NCBI GenBank assembly: GCA_945900775.1
Contig: CAMDJP010000014.1
Span: forward strand, 1 to 57,874
Direction: 5' to 3'
Length of the DNA: 57,874 nt
Source: Akkermansia muciniphila
Lineage (GTDB): Bacteria; Verrucomicrobiota; Verrucomicrobiia; Limisphaerales; SIAT01
In this document: positions 42,942 to 52,044 of the stretch, in pieces
Position numbering within the stretch: position 1 is the first letter of the stretch
Layout of the letters: the number at the start of each line of letters is the position of its first letter
Notes under the pieces: generated by a model
The model's database searches: none
What the model saw: the letters and a program-made list of their open reading frames with translations, nothing else
What the model was told of the DNA's origin: nothing
Translations under genes and position numbers: made by a program

Positions 42942-44327
42942 TCACGCCAGAATTTCTCTAGCCACATTTCCGTGCACGTCGGTCAGGCGAAAGTCGCGGC
43001 CCGCATAGCGGAAGGTCAACCGCTCGTGATCCACTCCCAAGAGATGCAACAGCGTCGCGTGCAAATCATGGACGTGCATCCGTTGCTTGACGGCCTTGAA
43101 GCCGAAGCGATCCGTCTCACCGTAACCCATCCCGCCGCGTGCACCACCGCCCGCCAAGAACATGCAAAAGCCGTGCGGATTGTGGTCGCGACCGTTGCCG
43201 TTCTCGCTCACCGGCGTGCGACCGAATTCACCACCCCACACGACGAGCGTGTCCTCCAAGAGGCCGCGCTGCTTCAAGTCGCCCAGCAGCGCAGCGATGG
43301 GCCGGTCAATGTTCGCGCCCAACTTGCGCGTACTCGCGTCGTGATTGGAGTGAGTGTCCCATGGCTGTCCATCGCCGTAATAGACCTGGATGAAACGCAC
43401 GCCGCGCTCGGCCAAACGCCGCGCCATGAGACAGCCGTTGGCAAAATGTCCCTTGCCGTAATTCTCGCGCACCGCCGCCGATTCGCGCGTGATGTCAAAG
43501 GCATCCGTCGCCGCGAACTGCATCCGATAAGCCGTCTCCATCGCCTCGATGCGGCCTTGCAACGCCGCGTCCGCGCCGCCGCGAGTGGCGAGGTGTTCGC
43601 GGTTCATCTCGGCCAAGAGATCAAGTTGCTTGCGCTGCGCATCGGGCGTGGTGCGCGGATTGTGCAGCCACGGAATCATCGCCTTCGGATCAAGGTTCGA
43701 GTGGTTGATGTAACTGCCACCATGCTGGGACGGCAGGAACGCGCTCGTCCACAAAATGGAAAAGCGCACAGGCCGACCGGGGCAGAGCACCACGTAGCTC
43801 GGGAGGTTGGCATTCTCCGTACCCAGCCCGTAGCTGCACCACGCGCCCATCGCCGGCACGCGGGGCGTCATCGTGCCGTTGTTCATCAGCAACAGCGCAG
43901 GCCCGTGGTTCGGATTGTCCGTGTGCATACTGCGCAGCACGCAGAGGTCGTCGGCGAACTGCGCGGTGAGCGGGAGCAATTCGCTCACGGGCAATCCTGA
44001 TTTGCCGTGGTTGCTGAATTTGAATGGCACTGGCAACAGCCCGCCTGTTGGCCGTTCCGTGCGCAAGTCCGCGTCCTCGGGTCGTTGCCCGGCGAACTTG
44101 TTGAGGTCCGGCTTCGGATCAAAGAAGTCCGGGCCGAACGGGCCGCCGTTCATGAACAGGTGAATGACCCGCTTCGCGCGCGGTCGGAAATGCGGCAACG
44201 TCCGCGCCGACGCCCCAGGATTCGGCAACGCCGACATCGTGCCCGGCAGCGACGCCATTAAGCCCAGCGTGCCCAAGCCACCGCCGAAACGGGCAATGGC
44301 ATCACGTCGAGAGATGGGAAGATTCAT
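42942..44327 (-). CDS. Tat-exported DUF1501 protein, partner of the 44329 DUF1549/1553 protein
   Basis: The 461-residue product starts at the ATG at 44327, right before the Tat signal (ISRRDAIARFGGGLGTLGLM). The core shows VIHLFMNGGPFGPDFFDPKP, LVVWGGEFGRTPVSENGNG, RDHNPHGFCMFLAGGG and a C-terminal LLGVDHERLTFRYAGRDFRL. This is the other DUF1501 subgroup, with WGGEFGRTP, seen next to DUF1549/1553 proteins lacking the N-terminal cytochrome. It begins one base after the upstream gene's stop, so co-translation is likely. Confidence 0.9.
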   Translation of the reverse strand: MNLPISRRDAIARFGGGLGTLGLMASLPGTMSALPNPGASARTLPHFRPRAKRVIHLFMNGGPFGPDFFDPKPDLNKFAGQRPEDADLRTERPTGGLLPVPFKFSNHGKSGLPVSELLPLTAQFADDLCVLRSMHTDNPNHGPALLLMNNGTMTPRVPAMGAWCSYGLGTENANLPSYVVLCPGRPVRFSILWTSAFLPSQHGGSYINHSNLDPKAMIPWLHNPRTTPDAQRKQLDLLAEMNREHLATRGGADAALQGRIEAMETAYRMQFAATDAFDITRESAAVRENYGKGHFANGCLMARRLAERGVRFIQVYYGDGQPWDTHSNHDASTRKLGANIDRPIAALLGDLKQRGLLEDTLVVWGGEFGRTPVSENGNGRDHNPHGFCMFLAGGGARGGMGYGETDRFGFKAVKQRMHVHDLHATLLHLLGVDHERLTFRYAGRDFRLTDVHGNVAREILA

Positions 44328-44328
44328 A

Positions 44329-46416
44329 TCAATCCACAAACTGCGTTTCGTTGCTGGCCAACAAGGCTTGCGCGTATTCGGACCACGCTTTCTTGTCCGT
44401 TTCGCGGCCAACAAGGAAACGCGCAGCCAGTGCCAATTCCTTCGCCGTCGGCGCACGCTGAAAAAGAATGCCGTGAGCGCGAGTGACGCGGGCGTTCAGC
44501 GAATCGCCGGCTTCCTTTTCCAGGCGCGCGGCAAGAGCGTCGGCTTGCGCGAGCAGGAAGGGGCTGTTGAGCGAAAAGAGCATTTGCAATGCGGTGGCGG
44601 TTTCGGTGCGCGAGGCGCTGTGGGCGGCGGGGTCAGGGAAATCGTGGATGCGCAGCATTGGCTCCAGCTCGTGACGGTTCACGGTGCCGTAGAGCGTGCG
44701 GCGCACGTTCTTGTCGGACGTGAGCGGTGTGGCGACGCCGCCAAAGCTGCGATCGATCGTGCCGGCGACAGCGAGCGTGGTGTCGCGCCACGCCTCGAAA
44801 TCCAAACGACGACGCGGCATGCGTGCGACGAGCTTGTTTTCTGGATCGCGCAGTTCGGATTCCGACGCGATTGAATTTTGCTGCCACGCAGCGGAAAGAA
44901 GGATTTCACGGTGCAGCCACTTGATGGACCATCCGTTTTTGACGAAGCGCGCGCTGAGGTCATTGAGCAATTCCGGGTGCGAGGGCGCTTCACCAGTGAA
45001 ACCAAACTCGCTGGGCGTGTCCACGATTCCGCGCCCGAAGTGATGTTTCCAAACACGATTCACGATGACGCGCGCGGTGAGCGGCGCAGCCTCCTGCACG
45101 ATGGCTTGCGCGAGTTCGAGCCGTCCGCTGCCGGTAGTGAAGCGGCGCGGCTGGCCGTCCTTCGCAGGGAAAGCGGAAAGGAATCGGCGCGGGACGATGT
45201 CGCCGAGTTTATTGGGATCACCGCGCTTCATCAACTCTAGGTCGCGCGCTTTGCCGGGTTGAAAACTGAGCGTCGTGCCTTTGTTGTTAGCGGCGGGGAT
45301 GACGAAGAGCGCGGCGTCTTCCACCGCCGTGGCCATCGCCATGTTGAAGTGCGGCGTGCCGGTTTTGAAATCGGTGATTTTCTTTTCGAGAACCGCGACC
45401 TGATTTGTGAAGTCGGCAGGCACGGGCTTTTTCTTCTTCAACTGGTCGCGCTCCTTTTCCAAGGCAACAACCGATGCGCGCGCTTTCTTCACCGGCAGCC
45501 AGAACTCGTCGCCCATCGTGGGACGCTCGGCATGGCGCACACTCGCGAAGACACCGGCTACCGCGTAGTAATCCTCGTGGGTGATAGGATCGGACTTGTG
45601 ATTGTGACAACGCGCGCACGCCAGCGTCAGCCCCAGAAACGTGCGGCTCAGCGTGTCCACGTGCTCCTCCCACTCATCGGCGACGGTGCCTTTGATGATG
45701 TCGGGCGGGAGCTGGAGTTCCTTCCAATAAGTCGGCGCGAGACCAAGAAAACCCAGCGCGTGACGATCGGCGGGCGGCAGGCCCATCTGATCGGTCGCAA
45801 TCTGTCGCATGACAAATTGGTCGTAAGGCAAATCATCGTTGAACGCTTTAATGACCCAATCGCGGTAGAGATGGGCGCTGCTGGTCTTCTCCAACCACGA
45901 CGCCGTCTCGTCCACATAACGCGCCAAGTCCAGCCAGTAACGCCCCCACCGTTCGCCGTAGTGCGGCGAAGCGAGAAGGCGCGCGACAAGCTTTTCGGTT
46001 TCCGCTTTCTGATTGCCATCATTGCACGTACGCACGAACGCCTCGACCTCGCCCGGCGCTGGCGGCAGTCCAGTCAGATCAAAGTGCAGGCGACGGATGA
46101 GCGTGCGCGCGTCGGCAGGCGCAGCGGGCTTGAAATCTTTCTTCTCCATCGCCGTGAGCAGAAAGAAATCCACGTCGCGCTGCGGCCAAGCCGTGTTGCG
46201 CACTTTGGGGAGCGCCGATTCACCCAGTGGCTCGAACGACCACGGCCGTTGCGGCAACGTGGGCTGCGGCGCGACCTTGACCGTGCTGCCGTGCTCATCG
46301 GGCGCCACGCAGGCCGCCAGAACGGTAGCCAAACCCAACGCGACCATGCACCTCGTCCCGACAAAGGAAATCCCCGCGCTCGACTGTGCAACTGTTTTTG
46401 TCGCCACGTGGTTCAT
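44329..46416 (-). CDS. DUF1549/DUF1553 lipoprotein
   Basis: The 695-residue product starts at the ATG at 46416. The N-terminus has a hydrophobic stretch ending in the lipobox-like LAAC, so it is probably a lipoprotein. DUF1549 spans about 65-275 (TLIRRLHFDLTGLPPAPGEV, YGERWGRYWLDLARYVDE, ACARCHNHKSDPI with CXXCH). A helical linker with KKKKPVPAD follows, then DUF1553 at about 410-690 (PLTARVIVNRVWKHHFGRG, TPSEFGFTGEAPSHPELL). The N-terminal planctomycete cytochrome domain found in many homologues is absent. It forms a two-gene operon with the DUF1501 gene. Confidence 0.88.
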   Translation of the reverse strand: MNHVATKTVAQSSAGISFVGTRCMVALGLATVLAACVAPDEHGSTVKVAPQPTLPQRPWSFEPLGESALPKVRNTAWPQRDVDFFLLTAMEKKDFKPAAPADARTLIRRLHFDLTGLPPAPGEVEAFVRTCNDGNQKAETEKLVARLLASPHYGERWGRYWLDLARYVDETASWLEKTSSAHLYRDWVIKAFNDDLPYDQFVMRQIATDQMGLPPADRHALGFLGLAPTYWKELQLPPDIIKGTVADEWEEHVDTLSRTFLGLTLACARCHNHKSDPITHEDYYAVAGVFASVRHAERPTMGDEFWLPVKKARASVVALEKERDQLKKKKPVPADFTNQVAVLEKKITDFKTGTPHFNMAMATAVEDAALFVIPAANNKGTTLSFQPGKARDLELMKRGDPNKLGDIVPRRFLSAFPAKDGQPRRFTTGSGRLELAQAIVQEAAPLTARVIVNRVWKHHFGRGIVDTPSEFGFTGEAPSHPELLNDLSARFVKNGWSIKWLHREILLSAAWQQNSIASESELRDPENKLVARMPRRRLDFEAWRDTTLAVAGTIDRSFGGVATPLTSDKNVRRTLYGTVNRHELEPMLRIHDFPDPAAHSASRTETATALQMLFSLNSPFLLAQADALAARLEKEAGDSLNARVTRAHGILFQRAPTAKELALAARFLVGRETDKKAWSEYAQALLASNETQFVD

Positions 46417-46782
46417 TGATTGGGAATCCTGCCAGCGCAACCTTCGCGCATACAATCACAGAAGACGACGCCAGTCCCGCCCAACTTCACACTGAAAAAG
46501 ATTGTCCCCGCACTATCACGAACCCCCGTGCTCATCGCGAGGCCCAATTCACCGGTGCCCAAGCAGAAATGACGCGAGGGAGCTTAGTTTTGCCGAACTA
46601 GGAAACGCACAACCGGGCTGAGTAGCACCAAGTATTCCTCGCGCCCTCCTCCGCCGGGGATGGACAAAGCAAGGACCAGCAGACAACATGAACTCAGTCC
46701 GCAGACTAACACTCTCAGCGGTCCGGAAAAGCGAGTCCGGTCAAGTGCAGCGACCATGAAATAGCCCAGCCGTTTTCAGCCG
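46417..46782. other. Intergenic stretch, nothing recognised
   Basis: This 366-bp gap separates the divergent DUF1549/1553 lipoprotein and pseudouridine synthase genes, so it should hold both promoters. I could not identify convincing -35/-10 pairs, a hairpin terminator or a small gene. Confidence 0.5.
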
Positions 46783-47652
46783 ATGTTTCGACCCATCACC
46801 GTCCAGCAGCCAGCCGAACTGCTCGCCTTTCTGTTTGCCAGCCTCCCAGAGGTTAAAAAGGGCAAGGTGCGCCAAATCCTCAAGTTTGAGGCCATCATGG
46901 TCAATGGCCAGGCGACCACGCAGTTCGATCATCCACTGCGACTGGGCGATGTGGTTTCCATACGCTCTGAAACGAATCTGCGCACTCGCAATCACCTGCC
47001 AGCGGCGATGAAGATTCACTTTGAAGACGAGCATCTCATCGTCATCGACAAGCCCAAAAACTTGCTGGCGGTGGCCAGCGAGGCCGAGCGCGAAAAGACG
47101 GCCTACGCCTTTCTCACCGACTATGTGCGGGGTGGCAACGAGCGCAGCCGTGCGCGCATCTTCATTGTTCATCGGCTGGATCGCGAAACCTCCGGGCTGA
47201 TGGTCTTCGCGCGCACAAGCGAGGTGAAAGAGCGGCTGCAAGCGAACTGGGATCAGGTTGAAAAACGCTATCTTGCCATCGTCGAAGGCGGGCCCAAGGC
47301 GGATAGCGGAGTGCTCGAATCCGACCTGGATGAAGCCTCCCCACACAAGGTGTATTCCGCGCCGGCCAGCAAACGTACCCGCCATGCCATCACGCATTAC
47401 GAGGTGCTCAAGCGCAATGCGCGCATGGCGCTGGTGGAGCTACGGCTCGGCACGGGTCGACGTCACCAGATTCGCGTGCAGCTTGCGGAGATTGGCTGCC
47501 CCATCATCGGCGATGAGAAATACTCCGCTCGCACGGACCTCGCCAAGCGGCTTGGCCTGCACGCATGCCTGCTGAAGTTTCGGCATCCTATCACCGGCAA
47601 AGAACTCGCTTTTGAATCCCCGCTTCCGCATGAATTAAAACGCCTCGTGTAA
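46783..47652 (+). CDS. RluA-family RNA pseudouridine synthase
   Basis: The 289-residue product has an N-terminal S4-like RNA-binding domain (about 1-70, KGKVRQILKFEAIMVNGQ). The RluA/RluD catalytic domain has the motif IVHRLDRETSGLMVFAR with the catalytic Asp, LIVIDKPKNLLAV upstream, and the closing VELRLGTGRRHQIRVQLAEIG, GDEKY and HACLLKFRHP. It isomerises specific uridines in rRNA or tRNA; the target position cannot be told. It stands alone, flanked by gene-free stretches of 366 and 173 bp. Confidence 0.92.
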   Translation: MFRPITVQQPAELLAFLFASLPEVKKGKVRQILKFEAIMVNGQATTQFDHPLRLGDVVSIRSETNLRTRNHLPAAMKIHFEDEHLIVIDKPKNLLAVASEAEREKTAYAFLTDYVRGGNERSRARIFIVHRLDRETSGLMVFARTSEVKERLQANWDQVEKRYLAIVEGGPKADSGVLESDLDEASPHKVYSAPASKRTRHAITHYEVLKRNARMALVELRLGTGRRHQIRVQLAEIGCPIIGDEKYSARTDLAKRLGLHACLLKFRHPITGKELAFESPLPHELKRLV

Positions 47653-47825
47653 TCAACGCGGCTAGCCCTTCTCACAAGCTCCCTAGGCTTACACTCCAGA
47701 TGGCAGACTTAGCGAAGTCACGTCAGGGGTCTTAGAAAAAGAGGAGCAATCAAGAGTAAATTGATGGCCGCGGCTACGAACGCGGTTATCTCAATGTCTG
47801 ATACGCCTAACGACCCCAAACTTAG

Positions 47826-49757
47826 TTAGCGACCTCGTTCCGGCACATACAACAGCACGTCATCGATGAAGAGTTCCGCGCCGCGCGGCAATAGCCAGTG
47901 TAACTCGTCAACACGGTCGCCCAGCTTCGGTCCCTTGAAGTCGACCGTCGCCTCGCCCCACATGTCCTGCTTGAGTCCCTTCACATCGACGACGTGCTCG
48001 GTCTTGGCCGTGCGATTGACGAGAACGGCACGCAACGAGTTCGCACCGGTCAGACGATAGCGGAAGGAGAGCTGAGTCGCGTCACCCATAGCGCGTTCGC
48101 CGCGCAGGTGCAGGCGAATCCAGGGGGCGCCCCGCTCAGTATTGTCGACCGACTTGGCCGCCCGCCAGAAGTAGCCCTTGTCCGGCACCACGTCGAAATT
48201 GCCCAACCAGTGCTTGCCGGCCACGCCGGTGTCGAACGTTGCGGTGAAGTGAATGTGTTTTGGGAACGGTCGTTTCTCGTCCGGTGCGGCCGCGTCATAC
48301 AAGATCACGTCGTCGATGAGCAGCTCGGCCGTTGGATCGGCGTAGAACTGGATGTCGTCGATGCGCTCGTGTTCCGACAGCGGCCCGCCGGTGCCGTCCG
48401 GTCGACGCGTGGCCGTCATGTCCACCGTTCCCGATTCCCAGCGTCCCTGCGGCAGCTCCGTGAGATAAAGCTGCCGATGATAGCCGTTCGTGAGGCTGTA
48501 GATCTGTACGCACAGCCGATCAGTCCCCTTGAGGAAGTAGTGAAAACTCAAGCGAGGGTTTTTGCCCATGGGCGGACCGGGCACGGGATTGAAGATGACG
48601 GCGGTGTGCATTGCCTTCGGGTTGCCCAGCAGATCGTCGAAGTCGTGGGTCAGCGTTCCCCGGCACACGCGACGGCTGCCCGGTGGCGTGTTCTTGGTCT
48701 CATCCTTGCCGCTCATCCACCAAAAGCGTTCGATGTCGTTTTCATAATCCTCCGCCACGTGCACGCGAGTGGGAAAGCCACCGGCCGCGACCAGCTTCGA
48801 CGGGTGCTTTGCGGGCGATACACAGGAGGCCATGCGATCCACGTACCACTTAAGGAAATCGGCGGCGCGGACGGACGTCACGACTCGGGCGTTCGACTTC
48901 CCCTTTGTGGTGCGGGTGACACCTTGCTTGTCGACCTCGATGGCGAGATCCTCGAATGCCGCGAAACGATCATCGAGGCACAGGGCGACCGCGAGCACAG
49001 CGGCGAGGCCGGGGTTCTTCTCGTCGCCGAGTTGGTGCAGCGTCTCGATCTGCAGGGAGAGCGCTGTCCTAGGCGCGAAGACACGGCGCAAGCCATCGTC
49101 GTCGAGCTTGAGATTGGCGGTGACTTCCCGCGGTACAACGACGAGCGGCACGCCTGAGGCGAAGACGGTGCGAGCGGCGTCGACGTCGGCGCGGAGGTTG
49201 GCCTCGGGCGTAGGCTCCTTGAGGGAGCCGCCTACCACAACGATGCGTTTGACCCACGCTTTGCAGTCCGGCTTGTCGGCGATGAGGCGGGCAATATTGG
49301 TGAGCGGCCCGGCGGCGACGATCGTGATCTTGCCCTGTTGCCCCTTGAGCCGGTTGTAAAGGAAGTCGACCGCTGGCTCCTTGGCCGGGCGGGTGGTGCG
49401 ATTAAAGAGCACGTCGGGATGGTAGTAGTAACGATATTGCCCGTTCGGCGTGATCGGCTGGGCTGCTTGTGGCTCGGCGCCGGCAGCGACCGAAATGGCC
49501 CGGCGCCCTGTCATCGTCAGAAATCGGCAGACCATCAAGGCGCGAACGTTGGTATCCGCACAGACGGTGGTGACGCCGCGAGGATCGAACTCGGGGCTCG
49601 CCAGCATCAGGGCGAGGGCGAAGCCTTGATCGAGTTCGCTGCCGAGGGCGAGGTCGAGGAGGATGGGTATTCGCGGCGATTCTGTTGGTTGGGCCGCAAG
49701 CGGGGTACCAACCGTCAGCGCGAGCACCGCATACATGTAATAGCCGATGCTGCTCAT
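47826..49757 (-). CDS. Secreted nucleoside-hydrolase-like protein with altered active-site motif
   Basis: The 643-residue product has a signal peptide (about 1-22). An inosine-uridine nucleoside hydrolase domain (about 30-330) is recognised from FALALMLASPEFDPRGVTTV, ITIVAAGPLTNIARLIADKP and VKRIVVVGGSLKEP. The family motif DxDxGxDD reads DLALGSELDQ, so the Asp that usually acts as base and the last calcium-binding Asp are Ala and Gln. Two beta-sandwich, carbohydrate-binding-like domains follow (about 365-485 and 490-643), with paired segments ending ELLIDDVILYD and ELFIDDVLLYV. The enzyme may be inactive or use another chemistry. The gene stands alone on the minus strand. Confidence 0.75.
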   Translation of the reverse strand: MSSIGYYMYAVLALTVGTPLAAQPTESPRIPILLDLALGSELDQGFALALMLASPEFDPRGVTTVCADTNVRALMVCRFLTMTGRRAISVAAGAEPQAAQPITPNGQYRYYYHPDVLFNRTTRPAKEPAVDFLYNRLKGQQGKITIVAAGPLTNIARLIADKPDCKAWVKRIVVVGGSLKEPTPEANLRADVDAARTVFASGVPLVVVPREVTANLKLDDDGLRRVFAPRTALSLQIETLHQLGDEKNPGLAAVLAVALCLDDRFAAFEDLAIEVDKQGVTRTTKGKSNARVVTSVRAADFLKWYVDRMASCVSPAKHPSKLVAAGGFPTRVHVAEDYENDIERFWWMSGKDETKNTPPGSRRVCRGTLTHDFDDLLGNPKAMHTAVIFNPVPGPPMGKNPRLSFHYFLKGTDRLCVQIYSLTNGYHRQLYLTELPQGRWESGTVDMTATRRPDGTGGPLSEHERIDDIQFYADPTAELLIDDVILYDAAAPDEKRPFPKHIHFTATFDTGVAGKHWLGNFDVVPDKGYFWRAAKSVDNTERGAPWIRLHLRGERAMGDATQLSFRYRLTGANSLRAVLVNRTAKTEHVVDVKGLKQDMWGEATVDFKGPKLGDRVDELHWLLPRGAELFIDDVLLYVPERGR

Positions 49758-50086
49758 CAGAAGAATCCTGCATCGAAAGGGCGCGATGCGCGGTTCAAGG
49801 AGAATTGCTTTTCCCTCAGGTTCACCTCGTTTGAGGTTATGCCTGCGGAGGCGGGTGTCAAAGGCGTTTTCCGGGCTGTGGCGGTGTCCGGCAAGGCCAC
49901 GCCCGGAGACTGGCCGGGCTCACAGATTTTCTCCGAATACGGCCTCAAGACTCGGCTCTCTCGTATCATCTCCTTGAGCCGCCGGGTCTCGTTTAAGTCC
50001 AGCTGGCAAAACGCCCGCTTGCCTTTCATCGGCTGGTCCTTTCTCAAGGCCCAGACTAACAGCGCACGTGGTCTGAAAAAGTGAAG
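49758..50086. other. Intergenic stretch without a supported gene
   Basis: This 329-bp gap lies between two minus-strand genes. A 96-codon minus-strand frame crosses it, but it has no family resemblance or start signal. I see only a short palindrome, CCTCGTTTGAGG, near 49826. Confidence 0.45.
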
Positions 50087-51517
50087 TCAGATCAGTTCCG
50101 CAATCGGCTGTCCGACATCCAAAAGGGTATGCGGGCGACCGGTCGTATCAGCGATAGTCGTGTTGCGCGCGTCGATGCCCAAGTGGCGATAGAGCGTGGC
50201 GAAGACGTCCTGATAATGGACGGGGCGAGAGGCAGCCTCGGCGGCGTAGCGATCCGTGCTGCCGATGACTTGACCCGTCTTGAGTCCGCCCCCGGCCATG
50301 ATGCCCATCGAAACTTGCGGCCAGTGTTCGCGCCCGCCGTTCGCGCTGATTTTCGGTGAACGTCCGAACTCACCCCACACGATAATCATGACGTCATTCA
50401 GCATCCCGCGCTCATCCAAATCGGTCACCAGCGTATCGAGCGCGTGATCCAGCAGGGGCCCGAGGTAACGTATTCGCGGGAAATTGGCCTCGTGCGTATC
50501 GAAGTCGCCAATCGAGAGGCTCACGCAACGCACTCCAGCCTCGATCAATCGGCGCGCCAGCAGGAACTTCTGCGCCGCCTTCGGGCTTTCCATCGTGTCA
50601 CCGATAACCCCAGTCCACTCGGGAGCCACAATCCTTGGCGTGTAGCGATCGAGCACCTTGGGATTCTCCTTCGAGAGATCCAGCGCGGCCGCAAACTTGC
50701 CCGAGGTCAGGATGCCGAGCGAAAGTTGCGTGAACTTGTCCAGCGCCGCCATCGAACCGCTGGCGTCCAGATCGCGGCGGAGGGTATCGAGGCTTTGCTG
50801 AAGTGCGACGCGGTTTCTCAATCGGTCCACGGTGAGTCCCGGCGAAAGAGCGAGACTGTCGCTGCGGCCGTAGCTCTGCTTGTCGAGTTCGGCCTTCATT
50901 CCCACCGACAGCGCGAGCGGAAACATCTCGGAAATATCGGGGCGATACGCCGCGTTCGTCAGGCCGAGAAATCCGGGGCGGGCACTGTTACGGACGAATG
51001 GTCGCCCCTGCAGCAGATCCACGAATCCCGGCGCGGTGTCACCGGATTTATCGAGGAGCTGATTCAACGCGCAGCCCATCGCCGGCCGGCCACCCACGCC
51101 GACTAGTTCCTTTTCCGTGAAACCTGACTGGCATTGAAAGGCGTCGTGCTTGCCATCGGCTCCCACGAGCGACCGGAGGAAAACGTACTTATCCGCATGC
51201 GCCGCTAATCGCGGGAGTAACTCGGTGAGATGCAGGCCGGGGATTTTTGTGCGGATGGAGTTGAACTCGCCGCGAATCTCCGACGGCGCATTCGGCTTCG
51301 GATCAATCAAGTCCATTTGCGGCGGACCGCCGTCGAGGTGGATGTTGATGATCGCCTTGTTGGACGAACGAATTCCAGCTGCCGCCTCACCGCGCAACAC
51401 GTCCGCGAGGGTCAGGGCGCCAAAGCCCATCGCGCCGGCCTTCAAGAAGCTGCGGCGCGGGATGCCGTCGCAATGACGCACTCGCCCGTCGTTCAAAGTG
51501 AAAATGGGTTCACTCAC
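50087..51517 (-). CDS. Tat-exported DUF1501 protein
   Basis: The 476-residue product starts with GTG and has a Tat signal (IPRRSFLKAGAMGFGALTLA). The core shows [50 protein letters not shown] and REHWPQVSMG. Its C-terminal 45 codons are duplicated as the relic at 42757. The expected partner DUF1549/1553 gene is missing; upstream there is only an isolated cytochrome domain (51636) that may be that gene's leftover start. Confidence 0.9.
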   Translation of the reverse strand: MSEPIFTLNDGRVRHCDGIPRRSFLKAGAMGFGALTLADVLRGEAAAGIRSSNKAIINIHLDGGPPQMDLIDPKPNAPSEIRGEFNSIRTKIPGLHLTELLPRLAAHADKYVFLRSLVGADGKHDAFQCQSGFTEKELVGVGGRPAMGCALNQLLDKSGDTAPGFVDLLQGRPFVRNSARPGFLGLTNAAYRPDISEMFPLALSVGMKAELDKQSYGRSDSLALSPGLTVDRLRNRVALQQSLDTLRRDLDASGSMAALDKFTQLSLGILTSGKFAAALDLSKENPKVLDRYTPRIVAPEWTGVIGDTMESPKAAQKFLLARRLIEAGVRCVSLSIGDFDTHEANFPRIRYLGPLLDHALDTLVTDLDERGMLNDVMIIVWGEFGRSPKISANGGREHWPQVSMGIMAGGGLKTGQVIGSTDRYAAEAASRPVHYQDVFATLYRHLGIDARNTTIADTTGRPHTLLDVGQPIAELI

Positions 51518-51635
51518 ACAAATTAAAAGTCCTGATGTGACGCTCCGCAGGACAACGAAAATTCATCTTGAGTTGGGTTCATTGACGCTGAGCCTCATGG
51601 GCTGGCGACCAACGCGGTCGACGCGGCAGTCATCT

Positions 51636-52025
51636 TCAGTCCGAGAATGGTGACAAGCTTGTCGGCATCGCATTGATCCATTTTCGCAGCAGTTCGAGTT
51701 CCTCTTTGGTGACACGCAGGGTTTCTTTCTTGGGCGGCATCTCGTTGAAATGAATCAGCTCGATGAGCAGACTTTTTTGAGCGTTCCCCGGCTTGATCGC
51801 AGGCCCCGACTCGCCGCCGATGAGCATCGAACTCAGTGAGCGCATGTCGAGCTTGCCGTCGCGCCGCTTCACGCCGTGGCAACGGAGGCACTTCTCTTCG
51901 AGGATCGGCAGTGCGTCCCGTTTGAAGTCTGGAACGGTGTTCTTCTTGTCGTCTGCGTGCGCACTGCCCGCTGCGAGGCTGCAAATCAGCAGCCCGCAGT
52001 GGAACGCTTGATGACGCATCCGCAT
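51636..52025 (-). CDS. Isolated planctomycete-type cytochrome c domain, probably a truncated DUF1549/1553 gene
   Basis: The 129-residue product has a signal peptide (about 1-24) and one planctomycete-type cytochrome domain: DALPILEEKCLRCHGVKRRD with a CXXCH haem site, SGPAIKPGNAQKSLLIELI, NEMPPKKE and ELLRKWINA. In most genomes this domain continues directly into DUF1549 and DUF1553, and such a gene precedes a DUF1501 gene. Here the frame stops about 10 residues after the domain, and a DUF1501 gene follows 118 bp on. I infer a deletion of the rest of the gene, although a small soluble cytochrome is possible. An alternative ATG is at 52019. Confidence 0.65.
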   Translation of the reverse strand: MRMRHQAFHCGLLICSLAAGSAHADDKKNTVPDFKRDALPILEEKCLRCHGVKRRDGKLDMRSLSSMLIGGESGPAIKPGNAQKSLLIELIHFNEMPPKKETLRVTKEELELLRKWINAMPTSLSPFSD

Positions 52026-52044
52026 CGCCCGTCCGCCGGAAAAT

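Noticed and set aside
49757-50047. A 96-codon minus-strand frame with ETRRLKEMIRE, considered as a transposase fragment
   Set aside because: The resemblance to IS3-type OrfA is limited to a few charged residues, and no terminal repeats or second frame are present.
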